In this document: positions 42,536-49,818 of the stretch, piece after piece
Layout: each line of letters starts with the position of its first letter
Position numbering within the stretch: the stretch's first letter is position 1
NCBI GenBank assembly: GCA_002733575.1
Contig: NVWB01000026.1
Span: forward strand, 1 to 49,818
Direction of reading: 5' to 3'
DNA: 49,818 nt
From: Blastopirellula sp.
GTDB taxonomy: Bacteria > Planctomycetota > Planctomycetia > Pirellulales > Pirellulaceae
Translations under genes and position numbers: made by a program
Notes under the pieces: model-generated
Told to the model about the DNA's origin: nothing
Seen by the model: the letters and a program-made list of their open reading frames with translations, nothing else
Database searches by the model: none

Positions 42536-43710
42536 ATTCCTGTCTCCTTTATAGATGACGGGGCTTTAAAACGAAAAACAAAAACTTCTTCATGACGATG
42601 TATTTTTTCAGCGCTACGGAAACCGATACGCACTCGTTTGGCAATGGTATTCTCACGCTCTGGATCGAATGTTTCTTCGTGGCCAACACATTTTTGTACC
42701 GCTGGATCGAACTGCTCTCCACTTGCTTGGTAGGGAGTAATGTCACGGAAACTTAGTGAGTTCTCTACCGACTGCCGAAATGCCTGTACGAATGGGACGT
42801 CTTCAAGGCTGCCTGATTTCGGCAAAAGATCATAAAGCAAAATCCATTCGTTGATCATTGGATTCATGATCGTGGTTTTAATCGTCTCGTTTTCATAGAA
42901 TTGAAGACGTTCAATTAAGGAGTCGATAGGTCGTGGATCGACAATTTTCTGCTCAAGGCTTTGAAGCGTCTTATACAACCCGTCCAGCTTCAGCTCTAGC
43001 GAAGTGATACATACATCTGAATTTGGATTGCTGTTATTCTCCTCAGAGTTACGTGAGATAGCGGCTGTCGTGAATTCCTCATGGAAAGAAAATCGAGGGA
43101 ATCCAATGAGGAATTGTCCTTGTCCACTTTGCTGTATTGCTCTTTGTGTGGCAAACTCTTGTAGAAACTCCGCTGGAGAGAGTTCAGACAAAACCAAATT
43201 GACATCTTCATTAGTCTCTTCTGGTAGATTATTTGGTTCGTGGCTGGGGAGAACGGCCACAAGTGATTGGCTTTCACTTGCCTTGACGGCAAGGCCATAG
43301 AAATCAGAGGGCAGCCACTTATGTACCTTGATTGCGGTTGAATTATTTTGATTCCATAGGAAGGCATCAAAGGATGTGGTCGACCCCATCACGGCGAACG
43401 ATTTATCCGAGAGGGCTACCGTAACCGGAAAAGTTTCGGAATTTATTTGAGCAGTGACTGCAATAATGCCTCTCTTGATAGCAGTTTTTAGAAGGTCGAG
43501 AGGATGTCCAAAGTGATTTTCATACAGGTAATTCTCAAGTACAGAAAAGGCTTTAATGAGAAGTGCTTCCGAGTGAGACAAAACCCTATCTGGGTCTTGA
43601 ATTGTAATCAAGAGACGTAACACCTGGTTATATTTGTATACACAACCTCGTGCGATCCAGTGCTGCTGCTCATGCTTCACATCACAGCTATTTGGATTTG
43701 ATTCATTCAT
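42532..43710 (-). CDS. GrpE-like nucleotide exchange factor with novel N-terminal domain
   Basis: A 392-residue protein. The C-terminal part is like GrpE: a long helix (about 238-285, LDGLYKTLQSLEQKI) and a beta-rich head (about 328-380) with GEQFDPAVQKCVGHEETFDP, NTIAKRVRIGFRSAE and EEVFVFRF, matching GrpE FDP..HEAV...TI......GY. The N-terminal 220 residues are of no family I know. Its overlap with the Hsp70 gene makes it the probable exchange factor for that chaperone. Assigning it to GrpE rests on motif reading only. Confidence 0.72.
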   Translation of the reverse strand: MNESNPNSCDVKHEQQHWIARGCVYKYNQVLRLLITIQDPDRVLSHSEALLIKAFSVLENYLYENHFGHPLDLLKTAIKRGIIAVTAQINSETFPVTVALSDKSFAVMGSTTSFDAFLWNQNNSTAIKVHKWLPSDFYGLAVKASESQSLVAVLPSHEPNNLPEETNEDVNLVLSELSPAEFLQEFATQRAIQQSGQGQFLIGFPRFSFHEEFTTAAISRNSEENNSNPNSDVCITSLELKLDGLYKTLQSLEQKIVDPRPIDSLIERLQFYENETIKTTIMNPMINEWILLYDLLPKSGSLEDVPFVQAFRQSVENSLSFRDITPYQASGEQFDPAVQKCVGHEETFDPERENTIAKRVRIGFRSAEKIHRHEEVFVFRFKAPSSIKETGI

Positions 43711-43788
43711 TTAACTATCTTTGATTTAAGAGGATAATTTCGTTCTGAGAGCTCGTGGGTGATTTTTTCTTGGCGTTTAGCACTACTG

Positions 43789-43980
43789 TTAAGGATTTCT
43801 TTTCTCGGTGTTTACCGAAATTGTTTCTTCTGCCGTTTTTCGTTTCAAAGCGTCGAGCAACGCATCCCAGCAAAGGACGCCGGAAAACGAGCCATCCTTA
43901 AACTGAACGAGAAAGCAATCCTTCTTGGAGTTAGTCGAAAAACAGGGAATATCATTAACGGCCTTTTTAATTGTCAACAT
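43789..43980 (-). CDS. Small uncharacterised protein, 63 residues
   Basis: Begins MLTIKKAVNDIPCFSTNSKK and continues DCFLVQFKDGSFSGVLCWDAL to a basic tail. The ATG at 43980 has AAGAGAAAG upstream; an ORF reaching 44106 has no ribosome site. Its beta-strand/helix order may be a small regulatory fold. It lies between the HTH regulator and the GrpE-like gene, in the same direction. Confidence 0.55.
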   Translation of the reverse strand: MLTIKKAVNDIPCFSTNSKKDCFLVQFKDGSFSGVLCWDALLDALKRKTAEETISVNTEKRNP

Positions 43981-44112
43981 GACTTTCTCTTTTGAATAAT
44001 GTGAGCTGCGAAATACTCGCTTTTGTGAATAGTAAGTCTCTCTACTTATTACCTGAACTGTTGCGTGCAACACTCTCTTTGAATTTGTTGCACTAGAGTG
44101 ACACACGTGTTT

Positions 44113-44817
44113 TTAGAAACATTCAACTGCCGGAAGACTCAAGCGAGGAACTTCAATCGTGCGTTCATTTTCAAATTCATAAATTGTTTCATGCCCTTCC
44201 AGAATCGCTAATGCGTACGCATGCTTAAAATCAGAAACAATGTAAGTTTGTTGAAGTATCCAATGTGAATCACCGCATCTAGAACCACGGATAAACAAAC
44301 GAGTTTTACTTTGCGATTGCACATCATCGTCTGCAAAGTTCAGGGCTTTTTTATGTTTCCAGAGATAGGCGTGGATTGTTCCGGCGGAAGGTAAATCTTT
44401 GAATTGTTGAGAATCTTCTCGCTTTAGAACCGAGTATCCGCGAAAATTAAGAAATTCCGATGTGATCGGATTCACGGTAATATTCTCATGTTTTAGAAAT
44501 CGATGATGTACTCGGTTCGCAATGGTGTGAATCCTGTATTTAGCGAAAGCTTGATTATGAATTCGTGAAACGGTGGAGCGATTAACTTCAAAGTCTTCCG
44601 CTATTTCGGCGAAAGTCTCCCCATAATAAACAACTCGCATAACGACTTCGATTTCCTGTTTATTCAGACACTTTTTCAGGTCGTCTTCAATTTCAGAAAG
44701 TGATTTTCCTGGCATTTCAAACGAAGGCGAATCAAATTCGTCTAAATCATTGAGATAGTGTGACTTAATAGACAAGGTGTCCAGGAAATCTGGATCATGG
44801 TTTGATGTGGTAGCCAT
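44113..44817 (-). CDS. HTH regulator with sigma-70 region 4-like domain
   Basis: A 234-residue protein whose residues about 50-92 (LNKQEIEVVMRVVYYGETFA then EIAEDFEVNRSTVSRIHNQ) form a sigma region 4 or LuxR-like HTH. The remainder is of unknown fold (GTIHAYLWKHKKALNFADDD; TYIVSDFKHAYALAIL). No region 2 is seen, so it is unlikely to be a full sigma factor. It stands at the head of the minus-strand operon, 510 bases from a divergent gene, and is the most likely operon regulator. Confidence 0.68.
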   Translation of the reverse strand: MATTSNHDPDFLDTLSIKSHYLNDLDEFDSPSFEMPGKSLSEIEDDLKKCLNKQEIEVVMRVVYYGETFAEIAEDFEVNRSTVSRIHNQAFAKYRIHTIANRVHHRFLKHENITVNPITSEFLNFRGYSVLKREDSQQFKDLPSAGTIHAYLWKHKKALNFADDDVQSQSKTRLFIRGSRCGDSHWILQQTYIVSDFKHAYALAILEGHETIYEFENERTIEVPRLSLPAVECF

Positions 44818-45327
44818 TTTTTTTCTTTCTAAGAGAATGGAGTTAATTCATTTCGATTAACTCCTGCATCCTTGTGATCACCCAACGAAAGATACAGGGC
44901 AGATAGATGTCATTTGGATGTCACCAGTTTTGAAGCCGAGAATGCCTGCTTCTTCCTCTCCACTTGGTTGCCATTTAAATGACATGTGGGGGCATCTAAG
45001 AGAAGAAACCGATTCAATTTTGAAGAGATCGAGATAGAATCAGCGGTTTGGTAACCAGATAGATGCCGACTAGGCGGCACATAGTGACGTATGTTGCCAT
45101 TTGGTTAGAATGAAAAAAAAATTTGTAAATAAGCTGAGAACGCGCAAAATTTTCATGGGCACTTTAAAAATCGAGCAGGATAATTCCAGTTTTGCACCTT
45201 TCAGTTATCCGAGAATGCAAGGCTTCAAGAAGAGCCACTTTGCTAACTTTGAATCTCGAAAATATCTGCTATGATCGATTACATCAGTAGCAATTCATAT
45301 TTTTTCTAAGCGAGGCATGTCACACTT
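44818..45327. promoter_or_regulatory. Divergent regulatory region with inverted repeats
   Basis: A 510-base gap between the HTH regulator gene and the 491-residue gene. It has a perfect 9-base inverted pair ATGTCATTT (44907-44915) / AAATGACAT (44977-44985), and the block TTGCCATTT occurs twice (about 44968 and 45091). They are candidate binding sites. No ORF has coding character. Confidence 0.45.
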
Positions 45328-46803
45328 ATGACTTTACTTCTCGATCTACCATGGAACGAAATAGAGGAATGGCATGCAAAAATGTGCGACAACTGTAATG
45401 TAGCGATCACAGTTTGCTCAGATGTTCTAAAAAAACTGTTGAAAGATGATCAGACGATTGAACAACTTGAGCCTCTTGAGATATTAAGAGCATTATTAGA
45501 AAACAAAACCACATGTAATCTCTTCGGGACTCCTGAAGGAAATCCAGTAGTTCTTCCCAGAGGGTCAGATTTCTCTTCTGAGGCTGAAAGACAGCGATGG
45601 GGGCGTAGAGTTCATTTTCATTTACAAGCACTCTGCCATGGCATAAATAATTGGGAGAAGATCGGGCGTTCCGAAGAGAATTTAAGGCAGATAGAGATGA
45701 TTCAAATTCTTGAGGACCGATTTGCCACAGTGTTTGATCAGTGCCTGCCATCGGTTGAAGAATTAAAGAGAGCAATGCGACCTCACGCTAATCATCGAAT
45801 TTTCACACACTTTATTCGCTCTCAGATTGACCCAATTCTTTATTCTTCATTGTTCTATCTAAACCGAAAAGAACTTCGCATCTCAACAGATTTGTCGAAT
45901 TATCTGGTTAATAATGTGAAGGAAACTCTGTTACAAGTCTTGCCTTACAAAGAGAGGAGAAAGATTTCACCACCAATCAACGATGATGCCAACCTGTGGT
46001 GGGGGCAATATGAGTTGATAAAACGTGAAGGAGAGAATTATCAAGTCGGTGAGTATACCGGCTACGCAGGGGCAGCAAAGGTCTGTTGGCAGTTGGTATA
46101 TAAAAGTGACCGAATATGCAAGAGTCCATCTGAAGAACTTGCCATCCATGAAAATCCACCCGAGGTCTATGGACAAAAGAGAACCAAGTTATTGATGATA
46201 ATCCATTGTATTAACCTATCCAAGCTGATGCCCTCAAAGGCTGATCCGAAGTTGTCTCAAAGGCTATCAGATTTTATATCGCGTATTATTAATGCTGAAT
46301 TAGAGTATGCCTTTTATAGCATGCACTACTTGGGGCTTGGACTGCAAGTGTCGAGTGTGATGAAGCTATACCACCAGGAATTTATAGAAAACAGAGTGAT
46401 TAAAACGACAGTAATGGTAGACAAAACGGAGGGCACCATTACTGGAGACAAGCAAACTGAACAGTATCATGTCGATGGACAAGAGGTAAATAGTAAACCT
46501 GAATCCAAGGCTTGGTCCCTGGGTAACGGAGTATTTGAAATTGTCTTCCCAGATAAAACAGTCGAGATGCTTAAAATTGATACGAAATTCTCAACTGTTA
46601 TTGAAGAATTGATTGCCCTTGGCGGAGTCGCAACACAAAAGGATTTAGAGGAGAATGAGGATATCAGTAACCCCGGTAAGTGCCTGCAACGAGGACTCAA
46701 CAATTCAGCTTATAAGGCACTTCATCCTCACATCACAATGGCGGGAAGTAAAAATGGTGGTGGCTACCGAACCACGATTCAGAGTCGCGTTGATAAGGAA
46801 TAA
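45328..46803 (+). CDS. Uncharacterised 491-residue island protein
   Basis: A soluble protein without signal peptide. The middle is rich in helices (HFIRSQIDPILYSSLFYLN; LLMIIHCINLSKLMPSK), and the C-terminal 90 residues have a winged-helix look (VIEELIALGGVATQKDLEE; NPGKCLQRGLNNSAY), a plausible DNA-binding part. No family recognised. It is divergent from the chaperone operon and might control it or be an effector. Codon use and AT content are like the rest of the island. Confidence 0.68.
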   Translation: MTLLLDLPWNEIEEWHAKMCDNCNVAITVCSDVLKKLLKDDQTIEQLEPLEILRALLENKTTCNLFGTPEGNPVVLPRGSDFSSEAERQRWGRRVHFHLQALCHGINNWEKIGRSEENLRQIEMIQILEDRFATVFDQCLPSVEELKRAMRPHANHRIFTHFIRSQIDPILYSSLFYLNRKELRISTDLSNYLVNNVKETLLQVLPYKERRKISPPINDDANLWWGQYELIKREGENYQVGEYTGYAGAAKVCWQLVYKSDRICKSPSEELAIHENPPEVYGQKRTKLLMIIHCINLSKLMPSKADPKLSQRLSDFISRIINAELEYAFYSMHYLGLGLQVSSVMKLYHQEFIENRVIKTTVMVDKTEGTITGDKQTEQYHVDGQEVNSKPESKAWSLGNGVFEIVFPDKTVEMLKIDTKFSTVIEELIALGGVATQKDLEENEDISNPGKCLQRGLNNSAYKALHPHITMAGSKNGGGYRTTIQSRVDKE

Positions 46804-46970
46804 GTGAATAATATCGACGACGAGCAGTCATCGTATGATCCTCCACCGCCTGATCATATGTTCTGCGGCTGCTATCTGCATTTTTTGTAGCGATAATCTA
46901 AAGTAAGTTTTTTCTATAAGTAAACATTTTAATCAATAAGCAAAATAATAGTTCAGAAAACACCCCTCAA

Positions 46971-47213
46971 TTGATTCCACTCTTTGAAACGGGGATGTCT
47001 TTTTGGCTACAGCAAGGAGGATTGCCGATCTGGGCAATTACCGAACCCCTGTGGAATGCGATTCAAGAGAAGATCACTTCTCCTAGCATGCGAACTTTAG
47101 AAACGGGGAGTGGGCTCAGCACTTGTCTGTTTGCTGAAACTGGCTGTGAACTTACGGCATTGGAACATCATCTGTTTTGGGCCAGTCGGATTACAGAACT
47201 CCTTGGTGACTGA
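46971..47213 (+). pseudogene. Truncated class I methyltransferase relic
   Basis: An 80-residue stretch with the SAM-binding motif I (RTLETGSGLSTCLFAETG) and its neighbour (LTALEHHLFWASRITELLGD), after which it ends in a stop. A full methyltransferase would need 100 or more further residues, and no continuation is seen in other frames downstream. Probably a 5' fragment left after a deletion or insertion in the island. Confidence 0.55.
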
Positions 47214-47219
47214 ATCTTC

Positions 47220-47348
47220 TTATGTCGCTTGTTCACAAACTAGAATAGTGATTCTATTTCTGATTTCTGTTGCTATACTTGCGATCTCTTGAAGTAATTC
47301 TGTGGTTTCCTTGGTTGATTGGCCTTGATTCTCCATTTGAGTCATCAT
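47220..47348 (-). CDS. Possible small protein, 42 residues
   Basis: ATG at 47348 begins MMTQMENQGQSTKETTELLQ and continues EIASIATEIRNRITILVCEQ to a TAA. It has an amphipathic helix pattern but no clear Shine-Dalgarno. Support is weak; it may be chance. The rest of the gap up to the second integrase has no gene. Confidence 0.3.
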   Translation of the reverse strand: MMTQMENQGQSTKETTELLQEIASIATEIRNRITILVCEQAT

Positions 47349-47530
47349 CGTTTTGCTAATTTAAAAAGCATCAACTGGTTTCAATGATGGGTGGCTGATT
47401 TCAAAGATTTGATTCTTCTTTCTTGGTCAAATCCATGATTTCTGAAAAGTTCAAGCTCTCTTTACGGCAAGATTTATAAACTCCTGGTGATCACTATCAA
47501 TATGACTTTGGTTAGGATATTACACTCTAC

Positions 47531-47587
47531 AAAAGTTGCGTTGGAAGCTGCCTCAATAGTATTGAGGCGGAAAAGAGTGCAACTTTT
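47531..47587. repeat. Nested inverted repeat upstream of second integrase
   Basis: Outer arms AAAAGTTGC (47531-47539) / GCAACTTTT (47579-47587) and inner arms GCCTCAATA (47550-47558) / TATTGAGGC (47560-47568), with 10-base spacers on each side. The whole 57-base figure is symmetric and ends 18 bases before the integrase start. It may be an operator or a recombination site. Confidence 0.6.
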
Positions 47588-47605
47588 ATATAGTGCTATA
47601 GGTGT

Positions 47606-48706
47606 GTGTTCTTTGTGAAATACAAAGAATATCCCAGGTTTGAAAAGGGTGAGGTCATCCAGCTATACCATGGTTTGCTCACCAGTGAAAAGAAGATTAT
47701 CGACAACTTTGTTCGTTATGTATCGATTACATCAAAAAGCAAAACACGCCTAGAAAATAACCGGCGTAGCCTAACTCATTTTAGAATTATCACAGGGATA
47801 CCTTTCGATGATGTTACGCTAGAAAACTTAAGGCACTACCTGGCATTGCTCAACTTTAGCTATATGACCAGTGCCAGCAGAAATGACCTAAAAGCAAGCA
47901 TCAAACGATTCCTGAGGTGGAGGTACGACAATTGGAGTAGTCGGTTTGATGAACTACGCGATTTGCGGTTAGATACTCGGAGAAATGAAGGAAAGATCAA
48001 CGCTTCTAGCATCATAAAAAAGAACGAAGTCGAAGTGATTGTCAGGGCTGAATCTCGTTTAAACTGGAAGACTTTTTTTCTTTGTTTATTTGAGACTGGT
48101 TTTCGCCCCAAGGAAGTTAGAACACTTAGATGGGGCGATATTTCGTTTAATGTTCGTGGTAATGTATCCAGAATCAGTATCGTTGCAACTAAAACATCGC
48201 GTGCTAGATCTGCATTTGTTCAAGGGGCTACTCAGTTCCTGGAGGAACACAGGAAAATGCAAAGATACAGCCCAAATGATCTCGTCTTTCCTGCCCTTCG
48301 TGATCCATCCAGTCCTGTCGGAAAAGATGTTGTCTCAAAGTGGTTGAAAGGTCTGACATTAAAAGCACTTGGCCGCTCGGTCACTCCCTACATCGTAAGG
48401 CATTCTAGGGCAACTGAACTATATCTTGACCCTAAAGTTCCTGATAAGATTGCACAAAAGATCTTAGGGCATTCATCTAGCATGAGTGATGTCTACACAC
48501 ATATGTCAGATGAGGACGTTCTTGACGTGTGTTGCGATACAATCTATCAGTTTGACAATCTCCCCGCAGAAAAAAAGAACGCTTATGAAGAAAGAATACG
48601 CAAACTAGAACAGGAAGCACAGGACACACATGAGGAGTTGGTGAATATCAAGGAAATGGTTACAAGGATTCAGCAATTGGCAAAGAAGGGGCTGCTGTAT
48701 TCGTGA
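47606..48706 (+). CDS. Tyrosine recombinase with C-terminal coiled coil
   Basis: A 366-residue XerC/D-like recombinase. Catalytic residues: Arg in GFRPKEVRTLRWGD, Lys in ATKTSRARSAF, HxxR in YIVRHSRATEL, LGHSSSMSDVYTHMS with the nucleophile Tyr. The last 50 residues (YEERIRKLEQEAQDTHEELV) are a coiled coil. It is unlike the integrase at 34,903. The start is a GTG at 47606; a GTG at 47615 is possible. It may belong to a second element within the island, perhaps acting on the nested repeat upstream. Confidence 0.85.
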   Translation: MFFVKYKEYPRFEKGEVIQLYHGLLTSEKKIIDNFVRYVSITSKSKTRLENNRRSLTHFRIITGIPFDDVTLENLRHYLALLNFSYMTSASRNDLKASIKRFLRWRYDNWSSRFDELRDLRLDTRRNEGKINASSIIKKNEVEVIVRAESRLNWKTFFLCLFETGFRPKEVRTLRWGDISFNVRGNVSRISIVATKTSRARSAFVQGATQFLEEHRKMQRYSPNDLVFPALRDPSSPVGKDVVSKWLKGLTLKALGRSVTPYIVRHSRATELYLDPKVPDKIAQKILGHSSSMSDVYTHMSDEDVLDVCCDTIYQFDNLPAEKKNAYEERIRKLEQEAQDTHEELVNIKEMVTRIQQLAKKGLLYS

Positions 48707-48761
48707 AGGTCAAGTTGGTCACTCTAAGAGTTCTTGAGCGAGAAGGCATGACTGTTCACTT

Positions 48762-48980
48762 CTACGGAATACGAGCCGGGAATCTATCAAGACTTCTTTG
48801 AGGAGCAGTATCAAAAAACTCACTCACGCAGACTTCGCAGCAAAAATGACTTTCTTCTTCCAGTGGGATCACACTACGAGGTCCAATCACTCCCCTTGCT
48901 ACGCTGATGACATCTTTGCCATACTCGATTTTCTTACGACACTGATCGCACTTCACGGATTCTGGTGATATTTTTTCCAT
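48762..48980 (-). CDS. Small Cys-rich zinc-binding protein
   Basis: A 72-residue protein with CDQCRKKIEYG and FCCEVCVSEFF, two Cys pairs that fit a zinc ribbon, and a basic tail. The ATG at 48980 has AAAGGAGG upstream, a strong ribosome site, so the longer frame to 49127, which would overlap the next gene, is not used. It follows the Gp88-like gene by 40 bases. Function unknown. Confidence 0.68.
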   Translation of the reverse strand: MEKISPESVKCDQCRKKIEYGKDVISVARGVIGPRSVIPLEEESHFCCEVCVSEFFDTAPQRSLDRFPARIP

Positions 48981-49020
48981 ATTTAAGTAACCTCCTTTCA
49001 CATTATCGATTAATAAACGA

Positions 49021-49716
49021 TTAATAGCAGCGTTTGCAATTCCAGCATCCTTCCATTTCTTTTCTGTCGACCGGGCAGTCGGTCTCATGCCTTGGAGTCT
49101 TGTTCGTGTAGTTAGTGACACTTCCATGCACTGGAAACGTCACGGCCACTTCAAGTGGAGATGGTGGATCATCTGGACGTCTTAAATAAGATCGACGGTT
49201 CACAGGTACTTCCTCACGCACATATTTCATGGTTTCAGAAGGGCTGGTGGCATCCGTTGAGAACATCAGAGATGGCAGTGCTCGATGCGTGTCGATTCGT
49301 CGTGTGAAACCCCACCAGCTCCCTCCAAATTGATTTAGGTAGGAGAGTAATGGTGCATGTTTGGGAGTGATTTCACCGCTACCTGCGATTCTGATATTCC
49401 GGCCTGCCGCTTCATCGATCATCTTTCGAGCAACATGCTCTGCATCTTGCTCAATGAGTCGGTCAATCGCAAGAGACTTCACAACCGAGTTCCGATAAAA
49501 CTGCTGGCCTTGCGAGGCGTAGCAAACTTGGGCACAGGCTGCCGTAGGAATGCAATGCGTCATTGGCAGATCAAGAGACACCGAACACTTAGCGTTGGTG
49601 GAAAGAATTGGCATGTCCCACCGCATACGAGCCTCTATGTCGGACTCTGAAATTCGGTTCTCTTTCTCCAATCTTCGCTGGTATAGATTCGTGTTGCGAT
49701 AGGGTTCGTTTGTCAT
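49021..49716 (-). CDS. Gp88-like phage protein
   Basis: A 231-residue protein with HCIPTAACAQVCYASQGQ near residue 55, followed by RIAGSGEITPKHAPLLSYLN and WWGFTRRIDTHRAL. This arrangement (CxxxxxCxxxCYA, then a G-S-G-E block) is like the mycobacteriophage Gp88 family, of unknown function, with a radical-SAM-like look. A Cys-rich end (CPVDRKEMEGCWNCKRCY) may bind a metal cluster. An in-frame ATG at 49788 would add 24 residues; neither has a Shine-Dalgarno. It supports a phage or plasmid source for this part. Confidence 0.68.
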   Translation of the reverse strand: MTNEPYRNTNLYQRRLEKENRISESDIEARMRWDMPILSTNAKCSVSLDLPMTHCIPTAACAQVCYASQGQQFYRNSVVKSLAIDRLIEQDAEHVARKMIDEAAGRNIRIAGSGEITPKHAPLLSYLNQFGGSWWGFTRRIDTHRALPSLMFSTDATSPSETMKYVREEVPVNRRSYLRRPDDPPSPLEVAVTFPVHGSVTNYTNKTPRHETDCPVDRKEMEGCWNCKRCY

Positions 49717-49818
49717 CACTGGCAAGAGAAAACAGGGTATATAAAGAACGAACTGCTTTGCTCCCTGGACCAACGTGTGTATCTTCATGGGATTGGCATT
49801 TCGTGCATTTTTCCTATG

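Noticed and set aside
36478..43710. Standard type IV secretion/conjugation operon
   Set aside because: Apart from a HerA/VirB4-class ATPase and small membrane proteins, no relaxase, VirB6/8/9/10 or coupling protein could be recognised in the window.
44113..44817. Complete sigma factor
   Set aside because: Only the region 4-like HTH is visible; region 2 is missing, so it is described as an HTH regulator.
47531..47587. Integron attC site
   Set aside because: The nested arms have the right size, but attC ends read RYYYAAC at the left and GTTRRRY at the right; here the order is the reverse (GTT left, AAC right), and the recombinase lacks the patch known for integron integrases as far as I can see.

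Overview
The window looks like the chromosome of a planctomycete, probably of the Pirellulaceae type. Three tandem leucine-rich-repeat proteins carry the N-terminal anchor RFSMRTLFILVTL that is common in that phylum. There is also a PEP-CTERM protein, several very small lipoproteins, an ECF sigma/anti-sigma pair with a long extracytoplasmic domain, and lpxA, which implies a Gram-negative envelope. This placement is inferred from protein families; no rRNA is present.

Positions 1 to about 34,670 read as ordinary core chromosome. In order: the 5' end of ptsI (minus); a fatty-acid-type cluster (two FabZ-like dehydratases around an unusual acyl carrier protein, then a FabF-like synthase) followed by dgkA and fetAB; a short flagellin; a large TPR/CHAT protein whose peptidase residues look lost; small lipoproteins and a secreted hydrolase; a transglutaminase-like gene pair in which only one copy keeps the catalytic Cys and His; three tandem LRR genes; a ketoglutarate semialdehyde dehydrogenase; lpxA; a GYF-domain membrane protein; a TPR protein; a sialidase divergent from a GntR/FCD regulator; a sigma/anti-sigma pair; an EVE protein; a PEP-CTERM protein; a GNAT protein next to a TetR regulator with a perfect palindromic operator; an Arg/Asp/Glu-rich repeat protein; and a GAF-SpoIIE phosphatase.

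At 34,676 there is tRNA-Leu(GAG). A tyrosine recombinase gene begins 142 bases after its 3' end, and from there to the end of the window the content is that of a mobile island: an excisionase-type HTH protein, a run of about thirteen same-strand genes, unknown proteins, a truncated methyltransferase relic, a second tyrosine recombinase and a Gp88-like phage protein. The right end of the island is not visible.

The most interesting part is the minus-strand operon from 44,817 down to 36,122. It encodes a regulator with a sigma-region-4-like HTH, a 63-residue protein, a GrpE-like protein with a novel N-terminal domain, an Hsp70 without its lid, a von Willebrand A protein, three small membrane proteins, a zinc-finger protein, a HerA/VirB4-class ATPase with a C-terminal winged helix, a possible nuclease-fold protein, another membrane protein and the HTH protein. 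Several junctions overlap or nearly touch. I infer one chaperone-plus-ATPase machine carried by the island, either an anti-phage/stress system or a DNA transfer apparatus. The sequence alone does not decide between these.
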